Shown: positions 1 through 11,488 of the stretch, in pieces | Layout: each line of letters begins with the position of its first letter | Position numbering within the stretch: the first letter of the stretch is position 1 | NCBI GenBank assembly: GCA_030847615.1 | Contig: JAUMIR010000004.1 | Location: forward strand, 68,851,001-68,915,000 | Source of the DNA: Gambelia wislizenii | Lineage: Eukaryota > Chordata > Lepidosauria > Squamata > Crotaphytidae | Direction of reading: 5' to 3' | Length of the DNA stretch: 64,000 bases | Made by a program: the position numbers and the translations under genes | The notes under the pieces: model-generated | Told to the model about the DNA's origin: nothing | The model's database searches: none | The model's input: the letters and a program-made list of their open reading frames with translations, nothing else

Positions 1-311
1 ATATTATTCTGGTGGCTCTAAGGCATAGATGAGCAGGATATAACCCCCCATGCTTCTTTTTTCTGGCCCCATAATCACTATCAGTGGTCTTACCCTTTCC
101 CTGAAATTTGGTGCTCCTTGAAGTACTTTTGAAAGGAGGGGGCATGTGAAGCCCTAGGGGTAGTTTCTACTTTGAAACAAGTTGTGTACTTCCCTTGTGC
201 TTAGTTTTCCAACCAAATTCTTCATTTTATTGCTCTATGCAACAGTCTCCCAAATTCAACAAGGCAACAGACTCCAGATGGGCTCACCCCAACTCTTAAG
301 GGGTTAAAAAT

Positions 312-1322
312 ATGAGCAAGGGCATCCTAAACCTTCTATCTATTTACTTATTTGAAATATTCGTCTTTAGGGCCCCGAGGCCATATATAATAACTAGCTG
401 GACCCGGTGTGTGTGTGTGTGCTTTGCAACAGCTGCAGAGCTGTTTGGGCTAGAAGTCAACCTGAAGAAAACAGAAGTTCTTTACCAGCCTGCACCACAG
501 GACGAGCACCACCATCCCCACATTGCCGTTGGCAAATCTGTGCTCAAGTCCATTCAGCAGTTCACCTACCTGGGAAGCATCATCTCCTCAGATGCCAAGA
601 TTGACAAAGAGATCGATCACAGATTAGCAAAGGCATATAGTGCATTTGGAAGACTTCACAAAAGAGTCTGGAGCAATAAACACCTGAGGCAAAGCACAAA
701 AATCAGTGTGTATAGAGCCATCATACTGTCTATCCTCCTTTATGGATCTGAAACATGGGTCACCTATCGCCACCACCTACGACTCCTCGAGCGCTTTCAT
801 CAGCGCTGTCTACGCACAATCCTAAATATACACTGGACTGACTATGTGACGAATGTTGCTGTCCTTGAACAAGCAGGGATCACCAGCATTGAGGCCATGA
901 TATTGAGAACACAGCTGCGCTGGGCAGGGCACGTTTCTAGGATGGAGGACCATCGCCTCCCAAAAATACTACTCTACGGTGAACTCGCCACGGGTCAGCG
1001 TAAGAGGGGCGCTCCAAAAAAGCGATACAAAGACTCCCTGAAACAACATCTCAGGCTTGGCCAAATTGATCACCAACAGTGGACCGCCCTGGCCTCACAT
1101 CGGGAGGCATGGAGACGCACTATCCACAATGCTGAAGCCTTATTTGAGAACTCACGACGAACAAGTCTTGAAGAGAAACGACAACGCAGAAAGAATCACA
1201 ACCCAAAAACATCACCCAAGGAGACCTTCTGCTGTGCTTTTTGCAACTGGACTTGTTTATCTCGGATTGGCCTTTTTAGTCATCAGCGCGCTTGCAGAAA
1301 GCGCGGGATGAGTCCTTCCTGA
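312..1322 (+). mobile_element. Non-LTR retrotransposon reverse transcriptase C-terminal fragment (RTE-like)
   Basis: A 336-codon open frame. Recognisable homology starts near 421, just after a (GT)n run. It contains FTYLGSIISSD, YGSETW, ERFHQRCLR, RWAGHVSRMED and a terminal zinc-knuckle-like C-x2-C...RIGLFSHQRAC. These belong to the post-palm part of a LINE ORF, including the region after the catalytic motif. The catalytic palm is missing upstream, so this is a 5'-truncated copy that keeps an intact stop. The unbroken frame suggests a fairly recent insertion. The clade is uncertain; the layout resembles RTE/BovB-type ORFs. Confidence 0.8.
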
Positions 1323-1670
1323 ATCTTCGTTTGCGAAGAAAAGCCAGAGAGGGACCCGGTGTACCATACACCGTTAAGAAACTCCCCCAAACATGCCTGG
1401 TAGACTTCACAACAATCCTATAAGGTAGACTGGTGGATTTGGATTCTTCCTCCCCCTTCTCAGCATTCCACACTTTTCCCAGAATTGCTGATGGTGACTT
1501 GCTCTGTTGCCCTGCTGCCACCGCCACTAGTTGACTACCTGGGGTCCCATTGCAGCAGTAATAGAAATGATATTAATGTATAGACTTCTGTCATAAGTGG
1601 GAATTGTGCAGCCCTGAGACACTGGTGAACTGGAAAGGCCTGCAGCCTTAGTAACTACTGTATAGCCAAC

Positions 1671-2063
1671 ACTGTAGCACATTGTGAAGTCGAAGGCTTT
1701 CACGACCAGCATCCATAGATTTTCCTTGGTTGTCCCCCCCCCCCGGGCTGTGAGGCTGTGTTCTAGAAGAGCTTCTTCCTTACTTTCCACCTGCATCTGT
1801 GGCTGGCATCCTCAGAGAATGGTTGGGTAGGGGTGTGTGTGGGGTTACATTGTGTGATCCCCTGTTGGGGAGGATATGTAAATTTGTGTATTTGAATGGC
1901 TAGTTCCTGGGAGGAGATAGGCAAGGAGGATTAGTGTCTACACAACTATTTTCTGAAGATGGCAGCCACAGATGCAGGCGAAATGTCAGAAAGAAACTCT
2001 TCCAGAACACGGCCTCACAGCCCGGGGGGGGGGAACCGAGGAAAATCTACTGTAGCACATTGT
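1671..2063. mobile_element. Penelope-like element, short copy A, inverted terminal arms, 15-bp TSD
   Basis: The 15-mer ACTGTAGCACATTGT occurs at 1671-1685 and again at 2049-2063. Between them is 363 bp whose first part (starting gaagtcgaaggctttc) reads on the - strand as the same sequence that ends the insert on the + strand, so two inverted copies of one terminal repeat face each other. The same repeat recurs at 10550, 32749 and 48138. The family call rests on the coding remnants in the longer copies. Confidence 0.75.
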
Positions 2064-2099
2064 TTGGTCACTCCCAGTGTGACATTGGAATATATAGAT

Positions 2100-2625
2100 T
2101 TGCATGTGGGTGGTGACTGGCTGAGGGAGTGAGTGCGTATGTTTCCTAAGCGGCCAATCAGCACACTGAGAAAGGCAACATACCCAAGAGAATTATATAT
2201 ATAAGAGATAACTAGCTGACCCAGCGTTACATATGCCGTTACGGTAGATTTGAAAAGTTCACATGGTTCAGCTACGTGCTATTATTTTAGCCCCCCAAAA
2301 CTGTAGTATACCACCTACATTTGACTGTATTTCCCATTGGGAACTACTTTTATTATTTATCATCTTTCTAAATTTCTAAAATATTGCACTTTTTTACAAG
2401 TGGGTGGTGAGTGGCTGAGGGAGTGAGAGGAGGGAGGGGCCGTTGTGAGGCTGGGGGTGTAGATGCAGATTCAGTGGCAGGAGTGGATTGTGAGGTGGAG
2501 AGGGAATTTGCATGTGGGTGGTGACTGGCTGGGGGAGTGAGGGGATTGGTTGGATAAGCGGCCAATCAGCACACTGGGAAAGGAAACATCCAAGAATTTT
2601 ATATATACAGTATAGAGAATAAATG
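2100..2625. repeat. Duplicated repeat with gtgggtggtgactggctg motif
   Basis: Two related blocks, about 2103-2205 and 2510-2610, share 'gtgggtggtgactggctg', 'agcggccaatcagcacactg' and a trailing tatata tract. A third partial start lies at 2400. The block 'ataactagctga' at 2207 resembles the one at 388 before the RT fragment. It is a mobile-element remnant of unrecognised family. Confidence 0.5.
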
Positions 2626-2929
2626 TTTATTTCAAACAGAAAAAGAAAGGAAGCATAATAAAATTCATTTGACCTGGAATAGGGTCATAATGGAATCAGC
2701 TCAAATCACAGTGCTTTCGAATACCTACACAACAAATTCCCCACCATAACTCTAGCCTGTTCTGTTCCACTGAGAAGTTGTGAGGAAGGCTAAACAGCCT
2801 TCAATTTGGAAGCTTTTTTTTTAAAAAAAACATGCTCCTTGTTTTAGAGTCTTGCTGCCTCTTCAGCACACAATATGATAAACACACACAGAGAAAGCAT
2901 TTTAAAGTGACTTTCCCTTGAGAGGAGGG

Positions 2930-3275
2930 CCTGTCAAACTCAACAGAGACACATTCAATAAAAACGACTGAATCTTCCAGTTTTTAAACACCAACATGCT
3001 CAAAATTCTACAGCAAAGATTCCTACCATATAGGGAGGGGAAAATTCCAGATGTGCAAGTTGGGTTCAGGAAAGGAAAAGGCACTAAGGACCACATTGCA
3101 AACATATGTTGAATTATGGAGTACACCAGGAATTCCAGAAGAAAATCAGCAGGCACTTTATAGGCTATAGCAAAGCCTTTGACTGCATAGATCAATAAAA
3201 GCTTAGGATTGCTCTTAAAGAACTGAGTGTGCCACATATTTGATTGTCCTGATGCATAACCTACACTCTGACTAG
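2930..3275 (+). mobile_element. BovB/RTE LINE fragment (RT region, decayed)
   Basis: With frameshifts and stops, the + strand reads IPDVQVGFRKGKGTKDHIAN and then an equivalent of the AKAFD...DH motif, characteristic of the BovB reverse transcriptase. Preceding bases also match BovB (atgctcaaaattct). BovB is abundant in squamates. Confidence 0.65.
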
Positions 3276-3518
3276 AGAAGAAAATAAACTAAAAATTAAG
3301 TGCATAATAACATAAACATAATGTTGGTTTGCTGGTGTTGTAGTGGCCATGATCCAAGAGACTGAGAATTATAAAATAGTTTACATTTTTCCTGTTTTTA
3401 TGAGCGAGTCTGCCATTTAATACAAGAGATTGTTAAAAATCAATGCAACAAAATACGTCAGTATGGCACCATCCACTAGAGAAAATTATGAATAGGATCA
3501 ATTATAGATGATCCGTAG

Positions 3519-4118
3519 GTCCCGTCTACATGATTTAAATAATACGTACGGCATGCGGAAGTTTGCGCTTGAGTACACACGGCTGTTTGGATTCACACGC
3601 ATCCAAAAGAGGGAGGGCTCCGTTTTCCACCCTGAAATACGCACACACGGCGTTTGGGAGGGAAAGCGGATCGAAATGAGAAATCCGTACGCCGTTCGGA
3701 TGGCTGACGGGTCTGTACGGTCTGTTCGCACACATACAAACAGGCTGTGTAATCTGATTGGCTGGCTGAGTAAGGGGGCGGGGCTAGCACGGAGGGGAAT
3801 TGGTAGCGCCTGCCATGTTGGATTCCCGGCTAGCGAGAGTCTGGTAAGTCCGTGAATTATATATGTTTATTTATTTTTATTTTATATTGTAAATAGGGAA
3901 AACTGACTGTCCGCAAAGCAGGGACCTTTAAAAAAAAAAAGTGGTGGGAGATTTAAAACCGCCACTTGGCTTGCTCGCTCCAGATAGCTTGGGGAAGAGG
4001 GAGTCATACGGAGTTTAGGGGGGTAAAAAATCGTGTGGGTGGTTCGTATGCACACGAACGACAGCCTATTCGTATTTTTTACCCCCCCAAATGGATTTTA
4101 TGATCGTATAGACGCACC
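3519..4118. mobile_element. CpG-rich DNA transposon with imperfect TIRs
   Basis: The ends are imperfect inverted repeats: GGTCCCGTCTACATGAT (3519-3535) and, read on the other strand, GGTGCGTCTATACGATCAT (4118-4100). The left 330 bp is unusually CpG-rich for an intergenic stretch. Near the right end an inner hairpin pairs ggggggtaaaaaat (~4018) with attttttacccccc (~4074). A 115-codon frame (3508-3855) overlaps the left TIR and has no recognisable homology. The superfamily is not determined. Confidence 0.55.
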
Positions 4119-4197
4119 CTCATTCAACCTAACCCACAAATCAGTTAAAACTAGACTGAGTTCCAGTGCTACCCTTCATATGACAACAGGTATGGTT

Positions 4198-4404
4198 ACC
4201 ACACTACCCTGTTATAACACTACTATTCTACTTTAACTGCTGTGATTGCCTCCTGGGGAATCCTGGGATTTGCAGTTTAGGGAGGGGCATTTAGCACTCT
4301 CAGCTAGAGAGCTCTTAGGCCCCACTAAACTACAAACCCCAGAATTCCACAGGAGGCAGGCAGAGCAGTTCAAGTGGAACAATAGCACTACAGCAGTGTG
4401 GTGT
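4198..4404. mobile_element. Palindromic MITE (ttataacactactattctactttaa type)
   Basis: Left arm has 'actttaactgctgtgattgc' and 'gaatcctgggatttgcagttta'. The right arm repeats these inverted ('actaaactacaaaccccagaattcc', 'agtggaacaatagcact'). Related copies lie at 6197, 8336, 32886 and 56288. Confidence 0.6.
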
Positions 4405-4419
4405 GATCAGGGGTGTGTA

Positions 4420-5585
4420 CTCCTAGGTTAGGATATAAAGTACTGCAGCTTTAAGCTATGTTTAAAATAAATATAGCTAACTGTCATTCTTTCTGCAGAT
4501 GATAAGAGCTGTAGTCCAACACATCTGGGGAGCAGCAGGTTGGAAAAGCTCCCAGATATGTTGACCTAGGATGGGCAGAAGTTGAGCCAGATTTACTGAC
4601 AGATTTCTGGATAATATCAATAGATCACCAACAAACAGCAGTAATAAGGGGTATATTTTTTCCTTCTTAAATTAAGCTGCTGGAACAAATCTTGGAAAGA
4701 ATCTAGGGAGAGATATTTATGTGAAAAAAATGAATTAAATTCTAGCACCGAAAATAAAAGTCCAGACTGAAGCATATCCTGTTTCTTAAAATGAAGTATG
4801 TGTACATGCGAATCAGAGAATCCTCAAGTGATTACTTTATACATGTCTCCAGATTGAGGGTTCAAACAAAAAACAAAGTAGATCCTATAATCCTGAAGTC
4901 TGCCCACCTCTTGTCATAAATTCTATAGGTTTAGACAAATAAGTGAGTTGTTCTTAAGCAACCTTTATCCTATGCCAGAAAAAGTAAAGCATAAGGCATG
5001 CAAATAGTCTATGCAATCAGGACAAGACTCTTTTAAATAGCAAAAATCTTTAAAGAAAAAATAAATATGTCTTGGCTATACAATATGTGGAACTTTGGGC
5101 TTTGTTACTAAAAGGGTTTGAAGTGCAGAGAGAATTCTTTACCTTTTCCCACATATAAACTAGTTGGTTCTGTATTAAGAATGGAAAATATTGCCATTAT
5201 CTTAAATGAAACATTTTAAACCAAGACAGTGTGTTTTACACATCCTTCGGCTGTTACAGTTTTCCTCCTTTAGTTGAATACTCCCATTGCCCTGCACAAT
5301 TTAGTGATAACTTTTGCATATGACTTCAGTAATCACTAAAAATCTCCTCAACAGTGATGACAGATATGTTATGGAGACTAAACTGGTACCTTCCCTTCCC
5401 TGTGTGAACTTGATTATGAATAAGATCAGTAATCTTTGGGTTTGCTTCTCAAAGACAAATTAATTGTTTTGCCAACACAAAGCTGAGAGACATCTGGTGC
5501 TGTTAGAAGGGATAACACCCTGCTCAAATCCTTTGGGACATGTACGCTGCATCACACTATTTAATTGAAGAAGGAATCTTTCATC
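4420..5585. other. Intergenic, nothing recognised
   Basis: AT-rich sequence without ORF homology. A fragment of another palindromic repeat ('gctgtagtccaacacatctgggg') is at about 4509-4555. Confidence 0.5.
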
Positions 5586-5589
5586 TCTG

Positions 5590-5822
5590 TGTATATGTGC
5601 CTTCAAGTCACCTGTCAGCTTATGGCGACCCCATGCATTTCATAAGGTTTTCTTGAGCAAACAACACTCAGAGGTGGTTTTGCCTCTTCCTTCCTCTGAA
5701 ATATAGCCTGCAGCATCTGGTATTTGTTGGCAGTCTCCCGTCCAAGTACTAACCAGAGCTGACCCTGCTTAGTTTCCAAGATCGGATCTGGTGCCTTTAG
5801 GTATTTAGGCCAATCTTCCATC
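5590..5822 (-). mobile_element. 5S rRNA-headed SINE
   Basis: On the - strand the head reads 'aactaagcagggtcagctct' and 'ggttagtacttggacgggag', matching the internal promoter half of 5S rRNA (box A to box C). It then passes into a body ('tcagaggaaggaagaggcaa' ... 'ggggtcgccataag') also found in the tRNA-headed SINEs of this window. Confidence 0.75.
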
Positions 5823-6196
5823 TAGCCCTTAATATTTCAGATTATGTTCTTCAGGACTATATCAGTGCTCTATTTGAATGATTTATGTTCTTTGTTCCAT
5901 AAGGAATCATAGTGGGTGCACTGTGGGGCAGCACATTATTGTGTGGATCATGTCACAAGCACATTTTCCTTCCACACAGATTACAAAATCACAGGCCAGC
6001 TGGGCTCTACCTTGAAAGATGGGGGCAGGTCAGCCAGGTTGTCTCTCAAGATGCATGGCTAAGGTTTGTATTTTCTGATAACCCTAAAAGAAAGAAAGAA
6101 AAAAAGCAAATCTCACAAGAGTTGTGAAATTGCACTTTCCTACAAGAGCAGAAAAGTGAAATAGTGTCATAACCATAAAGACTGTTGGCTACCTGG

Positions 6197-6320
6197 GGCC
6201 CTTTCACACTAAACAATTATAGCACTATTATTCTACGTACTTTAAGTGTCATTGCCACATCCTGTGGAATCCTAGGGTCTATAATTTGGAGAGGCACTAG
6301 AATTCCAGTTGTCAGATTGT
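6197..6320. mobile_element. Half of a palindromic MITE
   Basis: 'ccctttcacactaaacaatt', 'ctttaagtgtcattgccaca' and 'tggaatcctagggtc' match the left arm of the 4198 family. The right arm is missing. Confidence 0.45.
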
Positions 6321-6674
6321 AGTTAATTGCATTAAGAGTGTTTACTATCAAGAATTTTCAAATTCTCATTTTTGTACTACAAAAATATATCAATTTTAAA
6401 ATGTCTTTAATTCTTATGGATCCTTCTGAGGGACTCTGGGAATGTTTGTTTTGTGAAGGGGGGTAATTCTTCTCTGGTAGATTTCTCTATCCTCTTTAGA
6501 ACTACACTTTCCCGAGATGATTTGGAAGAGAGTCAAGATAGCTACTATAAGTATGCATTATGAATGAAGTGCACTTCCCTTTTTAAAAAAGTGCACACAC
6601 TATCTACACTGACTACATCGTCCACATGTTTATGTGCCTTGTTTGATTCAGAAGAGAAAGAAATTATGCCAATG

Positions 6675-6675
6675 T

Positions 6676-6717
<42 letters not shown>
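6675..6717. repeat. Compound microsatellite (TC)n(AC)n
   Basis: A run of CT dinucleotides followed directly by CA dinucleotides. Confidence 0.95.
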
Positions 6718-6941
6718 CACTCCCCTTTCATACAAATCAACATATATTTGAAGAAAGGAAAGAAAAACTTAAATCACAACCAGAAAAACCAATACAGTCA
6801 AAGACACTTAAAAGCAGCATGAGGGCAGGAGCACCATGTATGCTTAACAATCTGCTCATTCCTGTTGAAATAACAAAATGTCCAGTTCGGAAAATATGGA
6901 GTATCTGACTCTCATAGCTTTTGAAAAGTATTTCCACATTT

Positions 6942-7880
6942 TAGAATCACAGAGCTGGAGGAGACCACAAGGGCCATCTGGCCCAGTCCCCTGCCTTGCA
7001 GGAATACACAATCAAAGCATTCCCCACAGATGGCCATCCAGCCTCTGCTTAAAAACTTCCAAAGAAGGAGACTCCACAACACTCCGAGGCAGTGCATTCC
7101 ACTTCCAAACAGCTGTTATCGTCAAGAAGTTCTTCTTAATGTTTAGGTGGAATCTCTTTTCCTGTAGTTGGAGCCCATTGCTCTGTGTCCTTGTTTCTGG
7201 AGCAGCAGAAAATAAGCTTGCTCCATCCTCAACATGACATCCCTTCAAATATTTAAACATGGCTATCATGTTAACCTACTCTTCCCCTACTCTAAACATA
7301 CCCAGCTCTCTAAGCCGCTCCTCATAGGGCATGGTTTCCAGACTTTTTACCATTTTGGTTGCCCTCCTCTGTCAACATCCTTCTTGAATTGTGACCCAGT
7401 TTCAGAACTAGACACAGTATTCCAGGTGAAATCTGACCAAAGCTGAATGGAGTGGCACTATTACTTCCCTCTATCTAGACACTATACAGTACTCCTATTG
7501 ATGCAGTCTAGAATCACATTGGCTTTTTTAGCTGCTGCATCACATTGCTGACTCATGTTCAGCTTGTGGTCCACTAATACTCCTAGATCCCTTTCCCATG
7601 TACTACCATCAAGCTAGGTGTCACCTATCCTATATCTGTGCATTTCATTTTCATTGCCCAAGTGTAGTTTTATTTATTTATTTAGACTTATACCCTGCCT
7701 TTCTCCCAAGAAGAGACTCAAGGTGGCTATTGTAGTACCTTACATCTCTCCCTGTTGAAATTCATTTTGTTAGTTTGGGCACAGCTTTGTAATCCGTTGA
7801 GGTCATTTTGAATTCTGATCCTGTCCTCTGGGGTATTAGCTACCCCTCCTAATCTGGTGGCATCTGCAAACACTGTGGAC
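6942..7880 (-). mobile_element. CR1 LINE, 3' part, antisense
   Basis: Starts with the CR1 3' signature 'agaatcacagagctggagga'. On the - strand it runs back into the RT C-terminus (LGGVANTPEDRIRIQNDLNG, KMNFNRERCKVLQ). It is 5'-truncated, and a 62-bp fragment is inserted at 7669-7730. Confidence 0.85.
7669..7730. mobile_element. LINE-tail fragment nested in CR1
   Basis: 'tttatttatttatttagact tataccctgcctttctccca' interrupts the CR1 sequence and is flanked by TGTAGT (7663-7668 and 7731-7736). The type resembles the L2-like tail at 16390 in reverse. Confidence 0.55.
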
Positions 7881-8164
7881 ATTTTAAAAAAGTCACAATG
7901 AAAATTGGGGAAGCTAAAACAAAACAAACTATATAAAACAATTTAGCTCATGGACTACTACTTTGCAATCCCTGGGCTTATGGCGCGGGGGGAGTATGTT
8001 TAGAGGGGTTTGTTACAAATGCTTTTGGTAAAGCAAATGCTTTTGGTAAACCCAAACTGTGCAGTGTGCATGTATTCAAATAGTTAAATGGAGGAATTTC
8101 TGTTGGAGGTTCTGTTTCAGGCTGATGGCAGGAGGATGGTTCTCACAAGACATTTCCAAGGATA

Positions 8165-8232
8165 TAATCTTAAAGTTGGAAGGGATCACAAGGGCTATCT
8201 ACTCCAACCCCCCACCACAAAGGAATATACAA
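8165..8232 (-). mobile_element. CR1 3' tail fragment
   Basis: 'aaagttggaagggatcacaa' and 'ctccaaccccccaccac' are the usual antisense CR1 end. Confidence 0.6.
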
Positions 8233-8556
8233 CTAAGGCTATTGCTGCACTGCAGAAATAATGCAGTTTGACACTGCTTAAACTACCATGGTCCCATCCT
8301 ATGGAATCCTGTGTTTTGTAGTTTGCTGTGGCAACAGAGGTCCATTCACACTACAGATTTATAGAGCTATTGTTCCACTATGGAATCCTGGGACTGGCAG
8401 TTTAGGGAGAGGCATTCAGCATTCTCAGCCAGAGTGATCTTGTGCCTCAACAGACTACCAGTCCCAGGATTCCACAAGATGGAGCCACTGTACTTAAAGT
8501 GGAATAATAGCTCTATAATTCTGTAGTGTGAATGGGCTCCTGGTCTCTGCTAGAGT
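8233..8556. mobile_element. Palindromic MITE pair, one nested in the other
   Basis: 8233-8335 is the left arm of a MITE (tgcagaaataatgcagtttgacactg). A complete related MITE (8336-8556, ends 'attcacactacagattta' and 'taattctgtagtgtgaat') follows where the other arm should be. Confidence 0.5.
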
Positions 8557-8559
8557 GGG

Positions 8560-9530
8560 CAAGGACACTGAAGGAGAAAGAAGGCAAAGGCAAGATCAGA
8601 CTGATGTCTTCTCCTCAATCTGAAACCATGCTCTTCATTTTGTAGTGTGAATTCGTCCTTGGTGGAATCCTCTTTCCATCCTTCTGTCTATCACTTTATA
8701 TCCCGCCTTTCTGCCAGGAGATTATCAGATGTGTCACAAATGGTGTTATAACAATGCAATGAGATCACAAAAGAGCTTCCTTATCAGACAATGTCATGCC
8801 CCAGCGTTCTGCAAGCGTTCTGCTTTCATGACAAGGGAGTTATTTTTATTGTTGTGGAGACTTTGAAAATTGATCTCCCATAGCATTTGTGTTCCAGATT
8901 TTTGTGTGTGCAAAAATGTGCCCCATTCTGCTGGCATGATTCCAGTGTGTCCCGCCAGAACACTTCCGGATGTGAACAGGAAAACTAGGTACCGTATGCT
9001 CTTTTTATGAACCTCCCTGTCTTGCTTGCAAGTTTCTAAACGTGTATCTGTACTTTTCTGAACGTTTTCTTTTTTAAATTTTGGTGTTTTGGGGCTTTCT
9101 AGCATGCTCACATCTTCTCACGAGTTGCATTGAAATCTCATTCATGGAGAAACGTGGAAGTAAGCAGTGCAAGTGCTTATATTGCTGGATTCTTGGGGCA
9201 ATTTTGTATTGTTATCATGGCAGCATGCGGAAATGTGTGTCATTGCACCAGAACACGAATGCTGTAATATAGTATCATAATAACATTTTTAGGCACTTGT
9301 CTGATAATCTCCCCAGACTGAGACTCCTTGACAAATAAGATTCCATTACTATATATGTAGCCTTCCTCTTAGCTTATACTTGATAAACACCCAAAGACTT
9401 GTGAAATGTTTGAGTCTGCTAATAGTGTGGGACCAATCTACTATCGTCACGGCCACTTCTCAGCTCACTAAAGCTTACACCATCGGAATGATGCAATTCT
9501 GTCCTTAAGAGGTCTCTGTTGCCACTAACT
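8560..9530. other. Intergenic, nothing recognised
   Basis: A short LINE-tail scrap ('tatatcccgcctttctgcca') is at 8698. Short ORFs in both strands show no recognisable family. Confidence 0.4.
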
Positions 9531-9535
9531 AACTG

Positions 9536-9769
9536 TACAGTTGTCCCTTCATATTCACTGGGGGTTGATTCTAGGACCCCCTGTGGATACCAAAATCCGT
9601 GAATACTCAAGTCCCATTATATGCAATGGCAAAGCAAAATGGTGTCCCTTATATAAGATGGCAAAATCAAGGTTTGCTTTTTGGATTATTATTTTTAAAA
9701 GAATATTTTCAAGCTGTGAATACTTAAATCCGTGGATACCAAATCCATGGATACAGAGGGACAACTGTA
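9536..9769. mobile_element. Tc1/mariner-like MITE, complete, TA target site
   Basis: Begins TA-CAGTTGTCCCTTCATATTC and ends AGAGGGACAACTG-TA, i.e. terminal inverted repeats flanked by TA. No coding capacity. A close relative is at 10939 and a longer one at 38312. Confidence 0.8.
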
Positions 9770-10540
9770 TTTGTGAATGCTGCCTCAACCACCATTCCAT
9801 GCAGTCAAGTTGTAGTCACAATCAGGTTGTAGTCCATTGCCCTTAAACCTTAGAAAAAGCAGTCTCAAGAGCTAGAATGACTAGGTCATCTGCAAGTTCT
9901 TAAACAGATTTCATTTTAGACTGTCTGCTAACTCAGCGATGCTGTAAAAATCCTAGGATTGTTCTGGAGCCTTTAGGGTTTAACAACTAATCCCTAAGAT
10001 GTGGCTATGCTGTGAGCAATCCATGAAAAATGTCAGGGAATTCGTAACATGGAAACTGAAAAGGGGAGGCCAGCTGATTTATGGAGACTTATTTCGTCTT
10101 ACAGAGACGGAATAACAATAACAGTGTCTAGTTACAGCCTACAATGCATACTGAACCTTATTTTCATTGGAGACAAACCTCTGTGTCCACAGTAAATTAG
10201 TTTTTGGGTTATGTAGCTTTTAAAACATGAAATAAATATCATGTTATTAAATATCCAGGAGGAAAAGCACCCAGGCTATCTGGACATCCAAAACACTGAA
10301 ACACATATTTAGTTTCTTCACACAACTGCATATGTTCTGCATGCCAGTCAGTTGACTGGTCAAATATTTTTTTACTGAACTCACTCTTTGGTCACTTTCA
10401 AATATAGTTAAATAGTTCTTGAAACCAAACAAACAACCATGTAGGTGGCAGTGCCAGTTTAGTTTTATTTACCTAACTAAGACCTTCTGTTTATCTGTAC
10501 CACCTTTCCTGTTAAAAATCCCAAAGCAGCTCACAACAAA
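9770..10540. other. Intergenic, nothing recognised
   Basis: AT-rich sequence without a recognisable gene or clear repeat. Confidence 0.4.
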
Positions 10541-11191
10541 ACATAGATATGTGAAGTCGAAGGCTTTCATGGCCAGCATCCATAGATTTTCCTTGTGTTT
10601 TTTTTTTTTCTGGGCTGTGAGGCCGTGCTCTGGAATAGTTTCTTTCTGACGTTTCGCCTGCATCTGTGACTGGCATCTTCAGAGAATGGTTGGGTAGGAG
10701 TGTGTGTGTAGTTTATATATTGTGAACCCCTGTTGGGGAGTGTATGTAAATTTGTGTATTTGAATGGTTTGTTTCTGGGCGTAGAAATACAAGGATGATT
10801 AGTATCTGTTTGGCTAATGGTTAATGGCCCATTATCTGCTGGAAATCCCCTTGTCCCTGGGTGGAATTCCTTTTTAAGTGTTGAGTTTTGATTCTTTCGT
10901 TTTTCAAAACTGGAAGCCAGATTTTGTTTACTTTTAGATACAGTTGTCCCTTCACATTCGCCGGACTTTGGTTCCAGGACTCCACCCCCCGCCCCGTGGA
11001 TACCCAAATCCGTGAATACTCAAGTCCCATTATAAGCAATGGTATAGCAAAATGGTGCCCCTTATATAAGATGGCAAAATCAAGGTTTGCTTTTTGGTTT
11101 ATTATTTTTTAAAGAATATTTTCAACCCGTGAATACTTAAATCCATGGATACCAAATCCGTGGATACAGAGGGACAACTGATACATAGATA
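10541..11191 (-). mobile_element. Penelope-like element, copy C, with 9-bp TSD and MITE at one end
   Basis: ACATAGATA occurs at 10541-10549 and 11183-11191. Reading the - strand from 10938, a short coding remnant ([12 protein letters not shown]) passes into the terminal repeat and ends 'gaaagccttcgacttcac' at 10550. The rest of the interval, 10939-11182, is a MITE. Unlike A, D and E this copy keeps only one terminal arm. The hammerhead-like core is at 10648-10682. Confidence 0.75.
10939..11182. mobile_element. Tc1/mariner-like MITE
   Basis: CAGTTGTCCCTTCACATTCG at the left and GAGGGACAACTG at the right form inverted ends; the interior is like the copy at 9536. The left flank is TA; the right flank reads AT. 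Confidence 0.75.
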
Positions 11192-11480
11192 AGAATGCAA
11201 TCAAACCAGTAACTAAAAAAGTAAAGTAATAAAACGAAACTGATCAAAAGCCACTACAGTAATTGAAAATCTGGAGTAACTGATAGAGTTAACAATTACA
11301 GTAGTAAAATGATCAGGAAAATAACGGGGGGAAAACAAAGGGGCCTTCAGCCAAGAGCGCCTCAGCTCCGGCCGACCGCCTACTCTCACTGACGAGACCG
11401 TTCTACTTAATGGGAGCCGTAGCCGAGGGGAGCTCTGGAAGCGGCAAGAACGGCAGCCTATCAGGCACCCACTTTGTGTG

Positions 11481-11488
11481 TGACGTCA
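11481..11488. promoter_or_regulatory. CRE/ATF-type palindrome TGACGTCA
   Basis: A perfect 8-bp cyclic-AMP response element in the CpG-rich EIF2D promoter, at a spacing usual for proximal CREB/ATF sites. Occupancy is inferred. Confidence 0.6.

Noticed and set aside
312..1322. Cellular gene (336 aa)
   Set aside because: All recognisable motifs are from a LINE ORF C-terminus; it is a mobile-element fragment.
3508..3855. 115-codon ORF as a protein-coding gene
   Set aside because: It overlaps the left TIR of a repeat, has no recognisable domain, and its openness is explained by CpG-rich composition.
5590..5822. True 5S rRNA gene
   Set aside because: Only the 3' half of 5S is present, with substitutions, and it runs into a SINE body; a related copy exists at 14985.
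3519..11300. DYRK3, expected upstream of EIF2D by mammalian synteny
   Set aside because: No kinase motifs were found in any frame; the gene must lie outside the window or elsewhere.
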